Assembly (NCBI RefSeq): GCF_000283155.1
Contig: NW_004454229.1
Span: forward strand, 8,192,367 to 8,256,366
Reading direction: 5' to 3'
Source of the DNA: Ceratotherium simum simum
Lineage: Eukaryota > Chordata > Mammalia > Perissodactyla > Rhinocerotidae
DNA: 64,000 nt
Shown here: one piece after another, positions 12,110 through 23,079 of the stretch
Layout of the letters: every line of letters begins with the position of its first letter
How positions within the stretch are numbered: position 1 is the first letter of the stretch
Translations under genes and position numbers: made by a program
The notes under the pieces: model-generated
The model's input: the letters and a program-made list of their open reading frames with translations, nothing else
Database searches by the model: none
What the model was told of the DNA's origin: nothing

Positions 12110-12960
12110 CGATCTCTAAAGGCCCTCCCAGCTGGGACTGCCTATGATCTTACGATCATAACACACAGACATTCAGAGCTGGATCTCATGTCCTAAGCAG
12201 CCACTCCTTCCACCTTGGAAAACGCCTCAGTACTAAAGGTTCAGATGTGTTCACCTGCTCCTTCACTCTTGTTCCTCGTTCTACAGAGACAATACCTTAT
12301 GTGTATTCAAGGTTAAATACCATGTCTGCTCAACCAAATGTGCTGCTGTTACATATTAACTATGTGACTCACATAAAACAGGATAGAGTTGCTTGGCAAT
12401 TAAAAATATGGCATTTGCAAAGTATAATCAGGATTGGGGGGGGCCACTCTGCATGAAATAAGGCATCTGTTATATTGCCAAGTTGATATTCTATATTCCC
12501 AACTTCTCATATTAAGTCCCCTATTTTAGAAGCCTCCAGGGCCTCCACGGGACTCCAGGTCTCCCTTTCTAGTCCTTAAATTTAGGGAGCTTTGTCTTTC
12601 AAAATCAGAGCAAAAAAAGAAAAATTTTATGTATTTGTCTTTTAAAAGCTGAGTAAAATTCCCTTCGTTTTCTTTGAGTTTTTATTAAAGATCATTGTTT
12701 CGTTTTTTCCAACTCTAAGATGACTATTGTTCCATGAAAGGAAGGATAAATATATTTATTATAATTAGTATTCTAATTGTAACTTCTGCACAATTCTCTC
12801 CTTTTTAGTGACAAAATGCCTTTATTTACATTTCATTTAATCTTCAAGCATACTGGCCAGCACACAACATACCATTATTAAGATGCTGATATTATCCCAC
12901 TACACATGAGGCCACAGATCCTCTGAGAGCTGAAGCCACAGGACCAGGTGAGACAGGCTC
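12110..12960. other. Unassigned sequence
   Basis: No supported gene or named repeat. Only short frames. Confidence 0.45.
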
Positions 12961-12965
12961 TCAGG

Positions 12966-13093
12966 TCTGTGCTCGATACCCCACAATGCTCTGTGCTCGA
13001 TACCCCACAATGCTCTGTGCGCAATACCCCACAATGCTCTGTGCTCAATACCCCACAATGCTCTGTGCTCGATACCCCACAATGCTCTGTGCT
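12966..13093 (+). repeat. 24-bp minisatellite, 5.3 units
   Basis: Five tandem 24-bp units start at 12966, 12990, 13014, 13038 and 13062, followed by 8 bases of a sixth. They differ at only one to two positions (units 3 and 4). Because 24 is a multiple of three, frames stay open on both strands, which produces the 148-codon plus frame (12948-13394) and the 81-codon minus frame with 8-residue repeats. There is no other sign of coding. Confidence 0.97.
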
Positions 13094-13284
13094 TCTCTCC
13101 TATGATCAGTTTGCAAGTCAGGTGCTCCCACAGGGCTGGAAGCAAGGTGAGGAGGTAGTTGGTACCCTGGTCTCCTTTATTTCCCCAGAGTCAGTACACA
13201 TAGTAACTTCTCAAAAAGTATCGGCCAAAGAAGGGGAGAAAAGTCTGCTTTTACCAAGAATTTTTGCAATTCTTTTGATCAACC

Positions 13285-13440
13285 CATCAGTTCTTTCTTC
13301 AATACCACTATATAATCCTCTTGGTCAAGATGAAGAAATGGAAGTGCAGGGAGCTAAACAATCACTTCAAAGTCCCACAGCTACAAAGAGGTAATGAAAG
13401 GACTTGGGCACAGGTCTTCTGGAACTGACTTCTGAGTTCT
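13285..13440 (-). mobile_element. Probable MIR fragment
   Basis: Weak reverse MIR resemblance ('agatgaagaaatggaagtgcag', 'caaagtcccacagctacaaag'). Confidence 0.55.
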
Positions 13441-13939
13441 TTCTAATAAGCCACATTGAATTTTTCAAGCATAGCTGTCCCTTAGAGATTAACAAGCTCC
13501 CTGGCTACACCACAGGGAGTTCTAAACTTGGCTCACACCGAGTTCAGAAATCCCTGTTACTCAAGTGAGGAGATACAGAGGTCCCGAGAGGGCTGAGGGA
13601 GCTGCAGGATCCCAGGGAAAGGAAAAGAGGCCACAGAGAGCCTGACCTTAGCAACCAGAGGTAAACAGCCAGGACAACGGACTCTACAGTGGTGTCTGAA
13701 TGATGCTCCAAAGAGCCGGACTGAACAACTTGCACCTTAGTGACCAGCATTCCAGAGGCAAGGCCAGACCAGCCACTAAACTTCAGGGAGCAGCAAGGGG
13801 TCCTTTCCCAGCTACAGTGGAATCACACAGCCACCTCTCTGCCTAGATTATTCGTTAATCTCTACACACGGAGGAGGCAAAAAGAGAAAATAATTTCTGC
13901 AGAAGATCTGTTGATTTGTCTACTACAAATACTTGCATA

Positions 13940-14155
13940 TTCATTCAAAGAATATTTTTGACTGCCCACTGACTATATTGTGTTGGGCATAGAATAGCAA
14001 ACAAAACAGAAAATGTAGTGAATTCACTGTATAAAATGAAGCTGAGGGTTTGGTAACTGGTCCAGGGTCAAATAGTTAATAAACCGTAGAGCCAGAGTTG
14101 AAACTTGGGTATATCTAATCCCAAAGCCCATACTCTTTCTGTCTCACCATACTAG
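13940..14155 (-). mobile_element. L2 3' end joined to a MIR fragment
   Basis: 13940-14012 fits a reverse L2 3' terminus ('tcattcaaagaatatttttgac'). 14030-14155 fits reverse MIR ('gaagctgagggtttggtaac', 'tagagccagagttgaaac'). Confidence 0.65.
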
Positions 14156-14383
14156 TTAAATATGAACTAGAAAAACGTAGAATTTTGTACTTGTAGCTTG
14201 ACTATTCTTTTTATTAAAGACCAGATATACAACTTGTTCTATTTAATGAACCTCCAACCTCCGTTAACCTCCCTTAAAGAAGTTTAGGGCCCTATATCTG
14301 TGCATTTGTGTCAACTAGCTTGTGACGAGGCTTGCATTCTTTCAAGAAAACCAAACTGAGCCATAAGGAATTAAATACTACAA

Positions 14384-14567
14384 CAGTGGTTTTAAAGTGT
14401 GGTCCCTGGACCAATAGCATCAGCTTCACCTGGGGACTTGCTAGAAATACAAATTCTCGGGACATGGCTTGGACCCACTGAATCAGAAACTCTGGGGGTG
14501 GGGCCCAGCACTTTGTATTTTAACAAACTCTCTAGGTAAGATGCACACTACAGTTTGAGAATCACTA
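14384..14567 (-). mobile_element. MER20 hAT-Charlie DNA transposon
   Basis: Both inverted termini are visible: 'cagtggttttaaagtgtgg' at the left and 'agtttgagaatcacta' at the right. The interior reads as reverse MER20 ('cctggaccaatagcatcagc', 'ctgaatcagaaactctggg'). Non-autonomous, about 184 bp. In other mammals some MER20 copies act as regulatory elements. That is background, not evidence for this copy. Confidence 0.92.
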
Positions 14568-14699
14568 TCTTAAAGGCAAGGGAGAGCGCTAGTTCTCCTG
14601 AAACTAAGCACACCTCAGAATCCTCCTGAACACCAAGACCCAAGAAGCTATTACCAGTGGTCCTGAGTTAGTGCCTAGAAAGAACCCTTTTTGCCATTA

Positions 14700-14825
14700 T
14701 GGGTAGTTCAACCAACTAATTCCATAGATGAGAAAATGAGGTCAAAAGAAAGAAAGTGACATATACAAGGTTACAGGGCAAAATAGTGGCAGAAATAAAG
14801 TAAAATCCAGTTTGGTCCACGCAAA
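14700..14825 (-). mobile_element. MIR fragment
   Basis: Reverse MIR pattern: 'atagatgagaaaatgaggtc' and 'gtgacatatacaaggttacag'. Confidence 0.65.
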
Positions 14826-14829
14826 CACC

Positions 14830-15594
14830 ACAGTGGTTTGGCTGAAGCAGCAGTTCCTGAGGAACAGAACTTGAAAAGGAGGGGTGGGGATTGGAGGGGA
14901 GTTAATAACTTTTATAGGCCAAGATGTGGGATCTGGTTGAGGAACCAGCACACAACCAGGGGTTGAGATGGAATCTGACACCCAGGTTGGGACTGGAATA
15001 AGCCAGCATGAAGTAAAGGAGGCAAAGGAGAAATCTGAGCTGGAAACGAAGGGCATCTCTCCCCCTTACCCTGTTTGGGCAGCCTCCAGCTCCCTGAGAT
15101 CCCATCTCTGTTTTGCCGTTTGGATGAATTACCTCGCTCCACGCCTGCTTCCTGGACCCTCCTCCACCCTACAGCTGCTGGATCTGATCTCCATCCATCT
15201 TCACCCAGGCCAAGAACCCCAGGGAGCTCTGGGGAGGCTCCAGCCCACAGTAGGAATGAGAAGCTAGACTTTCAGGAGCACTGCTCTTGATTAGTAGAGT
15301 CAGGGAACATGATCACCTAATCCTTCTGAAATTACCAGGTGTGACTGAGCAGGTAAAGAATGTTTTGTTTAGGGGAGGAAAAAAAGAAAAAACCTCCGTG
15401 ACTCTGAGTCCACCAACTTTTCCAAAGGAGAAGTTGTTGCTGTGTTGTTTTTTGTCAAACCAATCTCATCTAGAATATTTTCTTCAGTGTATATATAGCA
15501 CACTGAAGTGCCTGAATTGATGAAAATAACTATTTTTTTCACCTTTGATCCAGATGTTAGTGATTTCATCCCAGCTGGAATTTCCATCACTCAA
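14830..15594. other. Unassigned sequence with overlapping spurious frames
   Basis: Slightly GC-richer than its surroundings. Five or more overlapping frames of 60-104 codons on both strands cover 14742-15290, the pattern of chance openness. No repeat family recognised. Confidence 0.5.
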
Positions 15595-15782
15595 CCAGCC
15601 TGGTAAGATACTTACTATCTTCAAGCCTCAATTGTTTCATGTGTAAAATTAAGATAATAATTGAGATAATTCCTGCCCTATCCATCTCATAGGATGAGGT
15701 CAAGTGAGATAATGGTTGTGAAAGTGCTTTGCAATCTGAAAATACTACACAAATGTGAACTATATAATATTATTATCACTTC
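15595..15782 (+). mobile_element. MIR SINE
   Basis: Forward MIR: 'cttcaagcctcaattgtttc', 'ctcataggatgaggtcaag', and an ending like 'gtgaaagtgctttgcaatctg' followed by ATTATTAT. Confidence 0.82.
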
Positions 15783-15959
15783 AAATTTACTTGACCAACT
15801 CTTTTGGCCCCAATTTACTAATGTAGTTTATGGCTAAATCTTGGAGTTTATCATTAAAAGGAAATGTTCCACCCCTGACATCTTAAACTCTAATCTACAA
15901 ATATCTGACTCTAACTTCCTATCAGTACAGTTTTCTCTTCCTTATGCCTACTTAGACAT

Positions 15960-16935
15960 ATTTTTTGACCTCATCATGACCCTCTAGTTCTTTGATCTTT
16001 TTTTCCATGGTCAGCCTCCTCCTGCCTTCACTGTCTTCCCTGTTGACTAGAACTATACGGTCCATCACTGTAATCATTTTGTTGCAAATGCCCTCATCTT
16101 TCCAGTCTCATGTTCTTCCATCACACTGGCACTCAAATCCTCAGCCTTGTATCAGTATAACCATCTGCCTTCTCCCCTTCTCCTCCCCTAGTTTCTGAGC
16201 ACTACTGGAAGAAATGACACAACTGGATGGATTGGTGCCACTCCAAATTTATGGTCTCCAAGTTCCTTGGGCCTTATTGCCAGAGCAAACATTCCACACC
16301 TTACTCCGGTCACGCCACCTTCCTAATTGCTGCTCCCCTTCTCTTAGCAGATAAACTGGTTGACTTTTCAGAGAGAAAATTGAGGCTATCAGATGAGCAC
16401 TTGAAAACTCTCCTTCCAAAACCACAAACTTAGACATCTATGTCTAAATCCAACCTTACCTCCTGGGATCCTGTGCCAGACCAATAGCCATCCTTCTCCT
16501 ATTCAAGGCAAATTTCTCCATCTCTTCTCCCAGTCAACTCTTACCTAACTACTCTAGAGATTTCCTCTTTCCTGAAGATTTAATCTCTAAAAAGTTAAAA
16601 GAAAGCCACTCTATGTCTTCTAGCACCTGTGCTCATTTCCCTTTCTCTTCACAATCAAATTCTCCCAAAGAATAATCTATAATCACTGCCTTTACCTCTC
16701 CAATTCCCAGTCTTGAATCCATGACAACCTGGTGCCTTCCACTGTTCTACCGAATGTATCTTGGTTGAGGTTACCAATCACTTCCTCAATGCAAATTGCC
16801 TAATTGCCGGTGACTCACAGTCATCAACTCAGTTGACCACATTGCAGCATCTCATTGATACTTTGGCTTCTTCTACTTCTGACCCTCTCTTTCACTGGCT
16901 TTTGAGATATGACTACTTACTGAGTCCCCTGACCC
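15960..16935 (+). mobile_element. Possible upstream part of an L2 LINE
   Basis: Pyrimidine-rich sequence with phrases resembling sense L2 coding sequence (for example near 16840-16910) and lying just upstream of a clear L2 3' region in the same direction. Heavily decayed, so the assignment is tentative. Confidence 0.35.
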
Positions 16936-16951
16936 ACTCTGACATTTCCTT

Positions 16952-17046
16952 CTTGGTTATTTATATACACAGATTTCCTTCTTACATATATATATTCTGT
17001 ATATATATATATAACCAAGATATGAAGAATCCAGTGTGTGTGTGTG
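16952..17046. repeat. TA/TG dinucleotide tracts with inverted arms
   Basis: CTTGGTTAT at 16952-16960 is the exact reverse complement of ATAACCAAG at 17011-17019. Between them lie TA-rich tracts, with a (TG)n run at 17033-17046 just after. The 68-bp segment can fold into a hairpin or cruciform. Confidence 0.85.
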
Positions 17047-17589
17047 TATGATCCTTTATGTCTTCCTCTTCCTGAAATGTTGAGTTTCCCAAAGCTAATT
17101 TGACTTTTTTTAGCTATTAATTTTTCTTTGGTGAGTTCGTCCACTCCAGGGGTTTCATGCTGATGATTTGTCATTGATGATAACTTCCAATTATGAAACT
17201 CCAACCTGAAGTGTGCGGTCAACTGACTACTGGACATTTCCTCTTAATCAATGTGTCCAAAAAGGAATTTTAGTAACTTCACTCCAGATACAGCTTTCCT
17301 CCTGTGCTCCTTAACTTGGTACATGGTATCACTAGTTACCTAATATTCTGGAGGTAATTTTGACTCCTCTCTGTCCCTCACTGTAACATCAAATTAGCCT
17401 CAAGTGCTGTCCACATCTCTTCTCCCCATCTTCCTGCCTCTGCCTGAGTTCAGGCATTCACTATGTCTCCCATGGATTACTGTCATCATTTCCTAATTAG
17501 TTTTCCTGCCTCCAGTATTAGATCCTTCTAATATATTCATCATGTCAAAGTAACCAAAAACTAAAACAAAAATCTATCAGTGTATTCCT

Positions 17590-17792
17590 ACCATTTATTA
17601 AGCATTCACTATATGTCAGTTATCATGCTAAATTCTTTACATTCATTGTCTTATTTGATCTTCACAAGAACTCTATGAAGGAAATATTGATATTCACATT
17701 TTCAGAAGAAAAAAATACCATGAAACTACCAAATGGGCAAATCAGCAATTAAACCCAAGCCTGTGTACCTTATATCCATTCACTGATATGCT
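17590..17792 (-). mobile_element. MIR SINE nested in L2
   Basis: Reverse MIR: 'ccatttattaagcattcac', 'cttatttgatcttcacaagaac', 'aattaaacccaagcctg'. L2 sequence continues on both sides. Confidence 0.8.
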
Positions 17793-18093
17793 TCTCCATG
17801 GCTCAGAGGACAAATCCAAACTCCTTAGGATGCCATTTCCCCAGAAACCCATCTCTTATCTTAGTTTCTCACTGCCTCTATATGAAATCTTTACCCCTTC
17901 CTTTCCCTCCCCCACCTGCACATCTGAAGAATTGACTATTCTTTCTTCTGCTCTCCCACTAAACTCTGTAGAGACTTCTATCAGGGCACCAGCCCAATTC
18001 TATCACATTTGTTAATTTCCTTCCCACAAGATGGTATGTGAGCTTCTTGGGATCATCTTTGTCTCCAAGACCAAACACCTTTGACACATAGTA

Positions 18094-18443
18094 CATGGGT
18101 TGGCAAACTATAGCCCATGGGCCAAATCTGGCTTGTCAATCACTTTTGTAAATAAAGTTTTATTGGGACAATGCCACTTCTAGTTATTTACATATTATCT
18201 CAATCATTTTTGTAAATAAAGTTTTATTGGGACAATGCCACTTCTAGTTATTTACATATTATCTCAATCATTTTTGTAAATAAAGTTTTATTGGGACAAT
18301 GCCACTTCTAGTTATTTACATATTATCTATGGCTGCTTTCATGCTACAATGTCAGAGTTGAGTAGTTGCAACCAAGACTGTATGACTCACATCCTAAAAT
18401 ATTTACTATCTGGCCCTTTACAGAAAAAGTTTATCAGCTTCTG
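18094..18443 (+). mobile_element. hAT-type DNA transposon with internal triplication
   Basis: It starts with 'catgggttggcaaacta' and ends with the inverted counterpart '...gtttatcagcttctg'. The flanks ACATAGTA (18086-18093) and GCATAGTA (18444-18451) form an 8-bp duplication with one mismatch, as hAT transposases make. The body contains the characteristic 'taaataaagttttattggg' and 'atatttactatctggcc'. Another copy of the same family hosts the L1 at 33920-40897. No transposase gene. The exact family name was not assigned. Confidence 0.87.
18136..18327 (+). repeat. 64-bp unit repeated three times in tandem
   Basis: Units occupy 18136-18199, 18200-18263 and 18264-18327. Units 2 and 3 are identical by eye and unit 1 differs at one base. 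The unit is an internal piece of the hAT element. Confidence 0.97.
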
Positions 18444-18639
18444 GCATAGTAGATGCAAAATTAATATTGGGGAAATGAAAGAATGGATGCAAGTTTGGCT
18501 GAATGAATCTATGAATGATTGAAGTACCTTTTGGCAATGGAAAGTAAGACATAAGAAAATTTGGACTTAAACAAGCATTTCCTAGCAATTAGCAATGATC
18601 TTGTTTTAACCACAGTCCCCTGAGATGAACAGAATAAGT

Positions 18640-19150
18640 GATATTCCCCGCTCCCTCCTTTTCTAGAATGAAGTAGAGGCTCAAGGAAGTAAAGCCACGA
18701 GCTAATGTCAAATGACTAGCTCAGGCTGGAGTCAGGATTTGAACTCAATCATTTATGGGAAGCCAGAAGACGTGGAAGCCCACTGCATCCTTAAAGATGA
18801 GTCTCCTGGGGCACAGAGCAGGGTAGCAAAGCATGGGAGTAGATCCAGAGGGGCAAGGGAAAATATCTGACATTAATAATAACGACTCTGCCTAACCTCT
18901 CAGAGTTGTCGTGAATGAGCATTGTCATTTATTAAAGTATTTGGAAAACATAAAGCATTGAGTGTTTCAGAGATGACAAAGTACTTTTCTTATCTTGCTT
19001 ATTTCACCATATCATCAACCTATAAGATAAGAATTCTTCAATGAAGAAATACATAATTAAGCTCAGAAAGGTTAAGTTTCACTCAACTGATTGGTGTTCA
19101 AACTCTGATCTCTCCAACTCTAAAATCCTTCCTCTTTGCACTATTCCAGG
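18640..19150. mobile_element. Cluster of three MIR fragments
   Basis: 18640-18755 reverse ('gtagaggctcaaggaagtaaag', 'gtcaggatttgaactcaa'). 18875-18965 forward ('gaatgagcattgtcatt'). 18985-19150 reverse ('aatacataattaagctcag', 'ttcaaactctgatctctcc'). All are strongly decayed. Confidence 0.6.
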
Positions 19151-19627
19151 TGAACACTTTACATGTGAACACATCAGTTGTAGTTTGAAGAAAGACCTTA
19201 TTTCCAGAGACTTTAGGACTTGCTGTACATCCCTTTGTGCCCTGCTATCCTGGCAGCACATTATATGCAGGCAAGTTTTACCAGGCACTTTTGACAAGGT
19301 TTGAGTGTTTTATTTACCCCTGCAGACCTCCCAGGGACAGATACTGAATTTGTTTTTCAAGCACTCCCAATGGCTAGAGCTAGCCTGTCTATTTGGATAG
19401 AGGGTGTGGAGGCTTCCCTAGCCACATCATACCCGCCTTGATAAGGAGACCGGATGCCACATGACCTTCCAATATTTGCCAAAGAACAGACTAGCAGCGG
19501 GATCAAGAGAGGGTGGGTGTGCCTAGTTAATCGAGCAGAGCAGACTAAACAAACCTACACATTCTGACCTTTTCCTTCCTCTGGGTTTTTAATGAAAGTT
19601 CTTTCTACCCAAGAGCAAAAAGAATCA

Positions 19628-20440
19628 TTCGTTCATTCATTTAACATTCAGTGAGCACCTACCCCAGGACAGACCACGTGCTGGGCCCAAGAGGTGAAGA
19701 GATAAATGAAACACAATTCTTCCTGCAAGGAGCTTGCAGCCTGGTGGGTGAAACAAAGACAAGAAAATAGACAAGAAACACACAAGGTGGTGAGCACTAT
19801 AAGAACTTGGAACAAAGCTTCTCTCTGGGACTTGAAGAAGCCTCACAGAAAAGGTAACATTGGAGCTGGGTTTTAAAGGATGAGTAGGAATTTACCAAAA
19901 GAAGGATAATAATTATAATAAAAATTCTAGTAATTAATTGACTACCTACTAGGAACCAAAACCTAGGCTAGGAACTTCATAGCCTTCGTCACTAATTCTC
20001 ACTTCGATCACATTTTAGAGCCAATGAAACTGGAGCTCAGAGAAGGAATACAGTATGTCCAAATTCACAAAGGCAGTAAGTGGCAGAGCTAGGTCTGGGC
20101 CCAGGATTTCCTGGCTCTAAAAAACTGTATTATTTTGATACCTCTATTTCAAACCAGGGTAAGAGAAGCAGAATGATACATTCAGGGAAAAGTGATGTGT
20201 TTAGAGTAGCTGAATACAGCCATGCAAGAAAGGAGTGGGAGCTGAGGCTGAAAGATGAAAATGAGCTCAGATCTTGAGAGGCCTCATATGTATCACCCAC
20301 TTGGATTTTTTCCTTGCGATTACTGGGAAGAAGCCATAATCAAATTTCTAATTTAGGACTGTCATTCTAGCAGAAGTGAAGAGAAAAGTTGGAGACAGAT
20401 GGAAGGCAGGGAGACCAATCGAAAGCTGTTTCCTTCATCC
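19628..20440 (-). mobile_element. L2 LINE (antisense) with nested MIR
   Basis: 19628-19905 is reverse L2 3' sequence: 'cattcatttaacattcagtgag', 'caaggagcttgcagcctgg', 'acattggagctgggttttaaa'. A reverse MIR fills about 19915-20130 ('gactacctactaggaacc', 'agtaagtggcagagctag'). L2-like sequence resumes at about 20210-20440 ('aaggcagggagaccaatc'). Confidence 0.75.
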
Positions 20441-20579
20441 AGGCCAGAGACATTTGAGACCTGTATGAAGAATGTATTTAATGAGGTTAGAGTTGGCAAA
20501 ATCATTGTGAACTGGAGAGACATTCTGGAATGGGTCCCCCAATAAAATGTGACTGTGCTTTCATAGAAAAGCCCTTTGA

Positions 20580-20700
20580 GATCACCTACATTTTGCAGCT
20601 GGAAAGTTAAGGCCCAGCGAGAGGACGAGGAGGGGTACAGAGGGTGTCAGCCCAGAGCTCAAGCCCATCTCCTGATACAGGTGGAGTCCAGTGCCCTTTC
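20580..20700 (-). mobile_element. Probable MIR fragment
   Basis: Reverse MIR-like phrase 'ttgcagctggaaagttaagg' with following similarity to the MIR head. Confidence 0.5.
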
Positions 20701-21890
20701 TGCCCTTCCTGACAGCCTTTCACGGATGCTATAACCCAGGGCCTCACCACACATCACTGGACATTCCCTCTTGTGGGTGGCCGCCATTTCTCTTTCACCC
20801 CAAGTTCTCCTGGAGTATTTCCCAGTACGTGGCAAGATCCAGCCATCTAGGAAGGCTGGCGGGAGGAAGCCCCTAACAATGAGCAAATGTTCAGGGAAAA
20901 CCCCCAGTGATTCCCCAAATGAGCTGAGGCAAAGCAAACCTTCCCAGAGCTCATGCTTCACTGAGCAGGCAGATTGTCTGAGCAGGAGCAGGTGATGAGG
21001 AAAAGCAGGATGGTGGAGTCTGCAATTCCCAAGACAGGCTTTGAAGCGGAAGCCAAATGCAGTCATTATTAGAAATATCACTTACCTTCCTCTGCATGCC
21101 AACAGTGGGTGAGAGGAAAGAAGGAACACTGTGCAGAGACACTCTCTTACTAGAGACTGTGGCTTGTTCAGGATCCTGCTCTGTGTTAAACAATGACCAC
21201 ACCAATTCCAACATCCTGCACAGACTCCTGTTGACCTCCCGTGGCCACCTGTCCAGCATCCCAGGAGGCTCTGCTGGCTAGCTAGCATTTCCTCCTAGCC
21301 AACCCATGAACTCTCTGACCCTCAGCAGACAGAGGGCTCATGTTATCCTTAACTCCTGTTTAGCCTCCCTCCTCTGAAAGGGGAAACCAGCAGCAGGGAG
21401 AGCACAGCCTACAGGCCAACTATGGGTGCCCTTCTCCAACTAGCAAAGATCCCAAGAGCCTTGTTCTTCTCACAGGAGGGAGAGTGAGTCTACACTGGGT
21501 GGCCGAGTGGGCCTGCCGAAGAATAGAGGGAAAAGTATAAAACTACAATTAAAAGGGGCCAGACAACAGGGAGGTCTGAAGGACTTTCAGGAACAGAGTA
21601 TAAGCACCTGTAGTGGCTTTATACGTCTTCTCAGTGCCAGCTTATTCGAGTGAGGCAGCTTTTCTCAAGAGGCCAATAAAGGGAACAAGGCCCCCTTTCT
21701 GGTGTTCTCCATCACAGCTTTCCACCAAGAACCTTCCATGAGAGCCAGCAGAAAATGTTCTAGCCAGTTCCACCTCCCTGCCTTTGGTCATTTCCTTTTC
21801 CTGCCTGGCATCCTCTCTGAGCGTTCCCTTAACTCTTACCCATAGTTAACGTTTCACCTCATTTCACACCTTTGCTCCCATAAAGCTTTG
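20701..21890. other. Unassigned, moderately GC-rich sequence
   Basis: No repeat family recognised. Many mutually overlapping frames of 60-140 codons (the longest is 20659-21081 minus) lack domain signatures, and I see no convincing exon-like splice context. Best treated as non-coding. Confidence 0.5.
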
Positions 21891-21894
21891 CTGC

Positions 21895-22690
21895 CTTAGC
21901 TTGGCTTCCCCAGAAAACAAGAGCCCAAGTCAGAGACCTGAATGTCAGCAGTTTATTTGAGATTGATCCCAGGGAGCAGAAGTGAGGAGTGTGATGAGTG
22001 AAATGGGCAAGAAAAAGACAACATAAAGTGCATTGTCAAGGTTGGCATTGCCGGGACCTCCTAAGAAGTGTACCACAGGCCTCTCAGAATTATCCATCAG
22101 TTGGGTAAAAGACTGGGGTGCTTATCCACCAGCTTCTCCCCTAGCTCCTCCCCCTCATCCTTCTCCCTAGATGAGGGTTGCCCCAGAGCCTTGTCTTAGT
22201 TTATTTAAGATCCCCTAGAAGCAGACCCTGAGAAAAGGATTCAAGTGCAAGTCATGTGATGCGAGGTGATTCAAGGAAGTACCTGTGAGAGAGTGGGAAA
22301 CTGGTACTGGGTGGGAAGGAAGCCAGTGAAAGTGATTTACCACGCAAGCTGTCACTGTGGGCGACTGGAGCTTAGTCCCTTTGGGGAATTCTGGGAGCCA
22401 GTGTGGAAACATGCCTCAGAGTTATCCCTGCAGAGAGGAGAGGGCTCTGGAGAGTCTTTCCCCACCCCTTCCTTCAGTCATTTTTTGAGGTTTGAAGCCT
22501 GCCCCTGGTTTGGGGGTGAGAGTTTAATATCCTGGAACTTCCAGCATTCCCAGCATACAGACAGAGTAGGGTCTGGCTCTTGGAGGAAGCCCTCAGGCAA
22601 AGCATTATAGCTACTGGGTGTTGGAATTCAGGCCCCTGCAAACTAGGGGACATGGCTGTGGCATTACCTCCAGGCTGTGCTTTGCCACCA
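21895..22690 (+). repeat. Two adjacent copies of an unnamed dispersed repeat
   Basis: The segments beginning near 21905 and 22205 open similarly (cag/tagaa-aacaagagccc... and 'ctagaagcagaccctgag'), then share an 'ggagcagaagtgagga'-style and 'gtgggaaggaagccagtgaaag'-style body. A third similar copy starts near 30105 ('tagaaacagagcctgaggc'). I could not assign the family. The resemblance is visible but divergent. Confidence 0.45.
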
Positions 22691-22974
22691 GGCTGCAAAA
22701 CCTCCCAGTCTAGAAGGCCCTGAGGTAAGAAGCTGAAAGACAGGAATTCTGTCAGAGGGAGGTGACTCTGAGCTGTGCACCATAACTGTGGTTGAAGTTG
22801 GAGGTGGGCCAAGGGCAAATGGACCACCAATGGTGTGTCTAACAGTGTCACTTATTATGCCAAGCCGCACTGACTTTCTTTTTCCTTCTTTTGAATGCCT
22901 ATTGTCTTAGTAATCATTAGACACGCATAAACTGCACTATGCATATGTGTAAGTTGAACACTTGAAAGTAGATT

Positions 22975-23065
22975 GCAAACTTTTGGGAGTCAGGGTCTGC
23001 AGCTTAGTCTTTTTATCTCTTTTAGTACTTAGCACAAAGCTTTGTACCTAAGTGTGACTTTGTTT
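22975..23065 (+). mobile_element. L2 3' end
   Basis: Forward L2 terminus: 'gattgcaaacttttgggagtc' and 'ttagtacttagcacaaagc'. Confidence 0.65.
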
Positions 23066-23079
23066 CCTTTTTGAAAAAA

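Larger units (their letters stand above)
17140..18520 (+). mobile_element. L2 LINE 3' region (sense), host of a MIR and a hAT element
   Basis: Sense L2 3' sequence appears in three pieces: 17140-17585 ('catggattactgtcatcatttcc', 'gttttcctgcctccagtatta'), 17795-18093 ('ggacaaatccaaactcctta', 'gagcttcttgggatc') and 18452-18520 (remains of the 3' end). A reverse MIR (17590-17792) and a hAT element (18094-18443) were inserted later. The ORF2 frame is destroyed. Confidence 0.8.

Noticed and set aside
12948..13394. 148-codon frame with eight-residue peptide repeats
   Set aside because: The frame is kept open by a 24-bp minisatellite. The opposite strand is open too, and no domain or splice context supports a gene.
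18136..18327. Regular repeat considered as a CRISPR-like or satellite array
   Set aside because: The units abut without spacers and belong to a hAT transposon. CRISPR arrays are not expected in a mammal.
20659..21081. 140-codon minus frame
   Set aside because: Four other frames on both strands overlap it and it has no recognisable domain.
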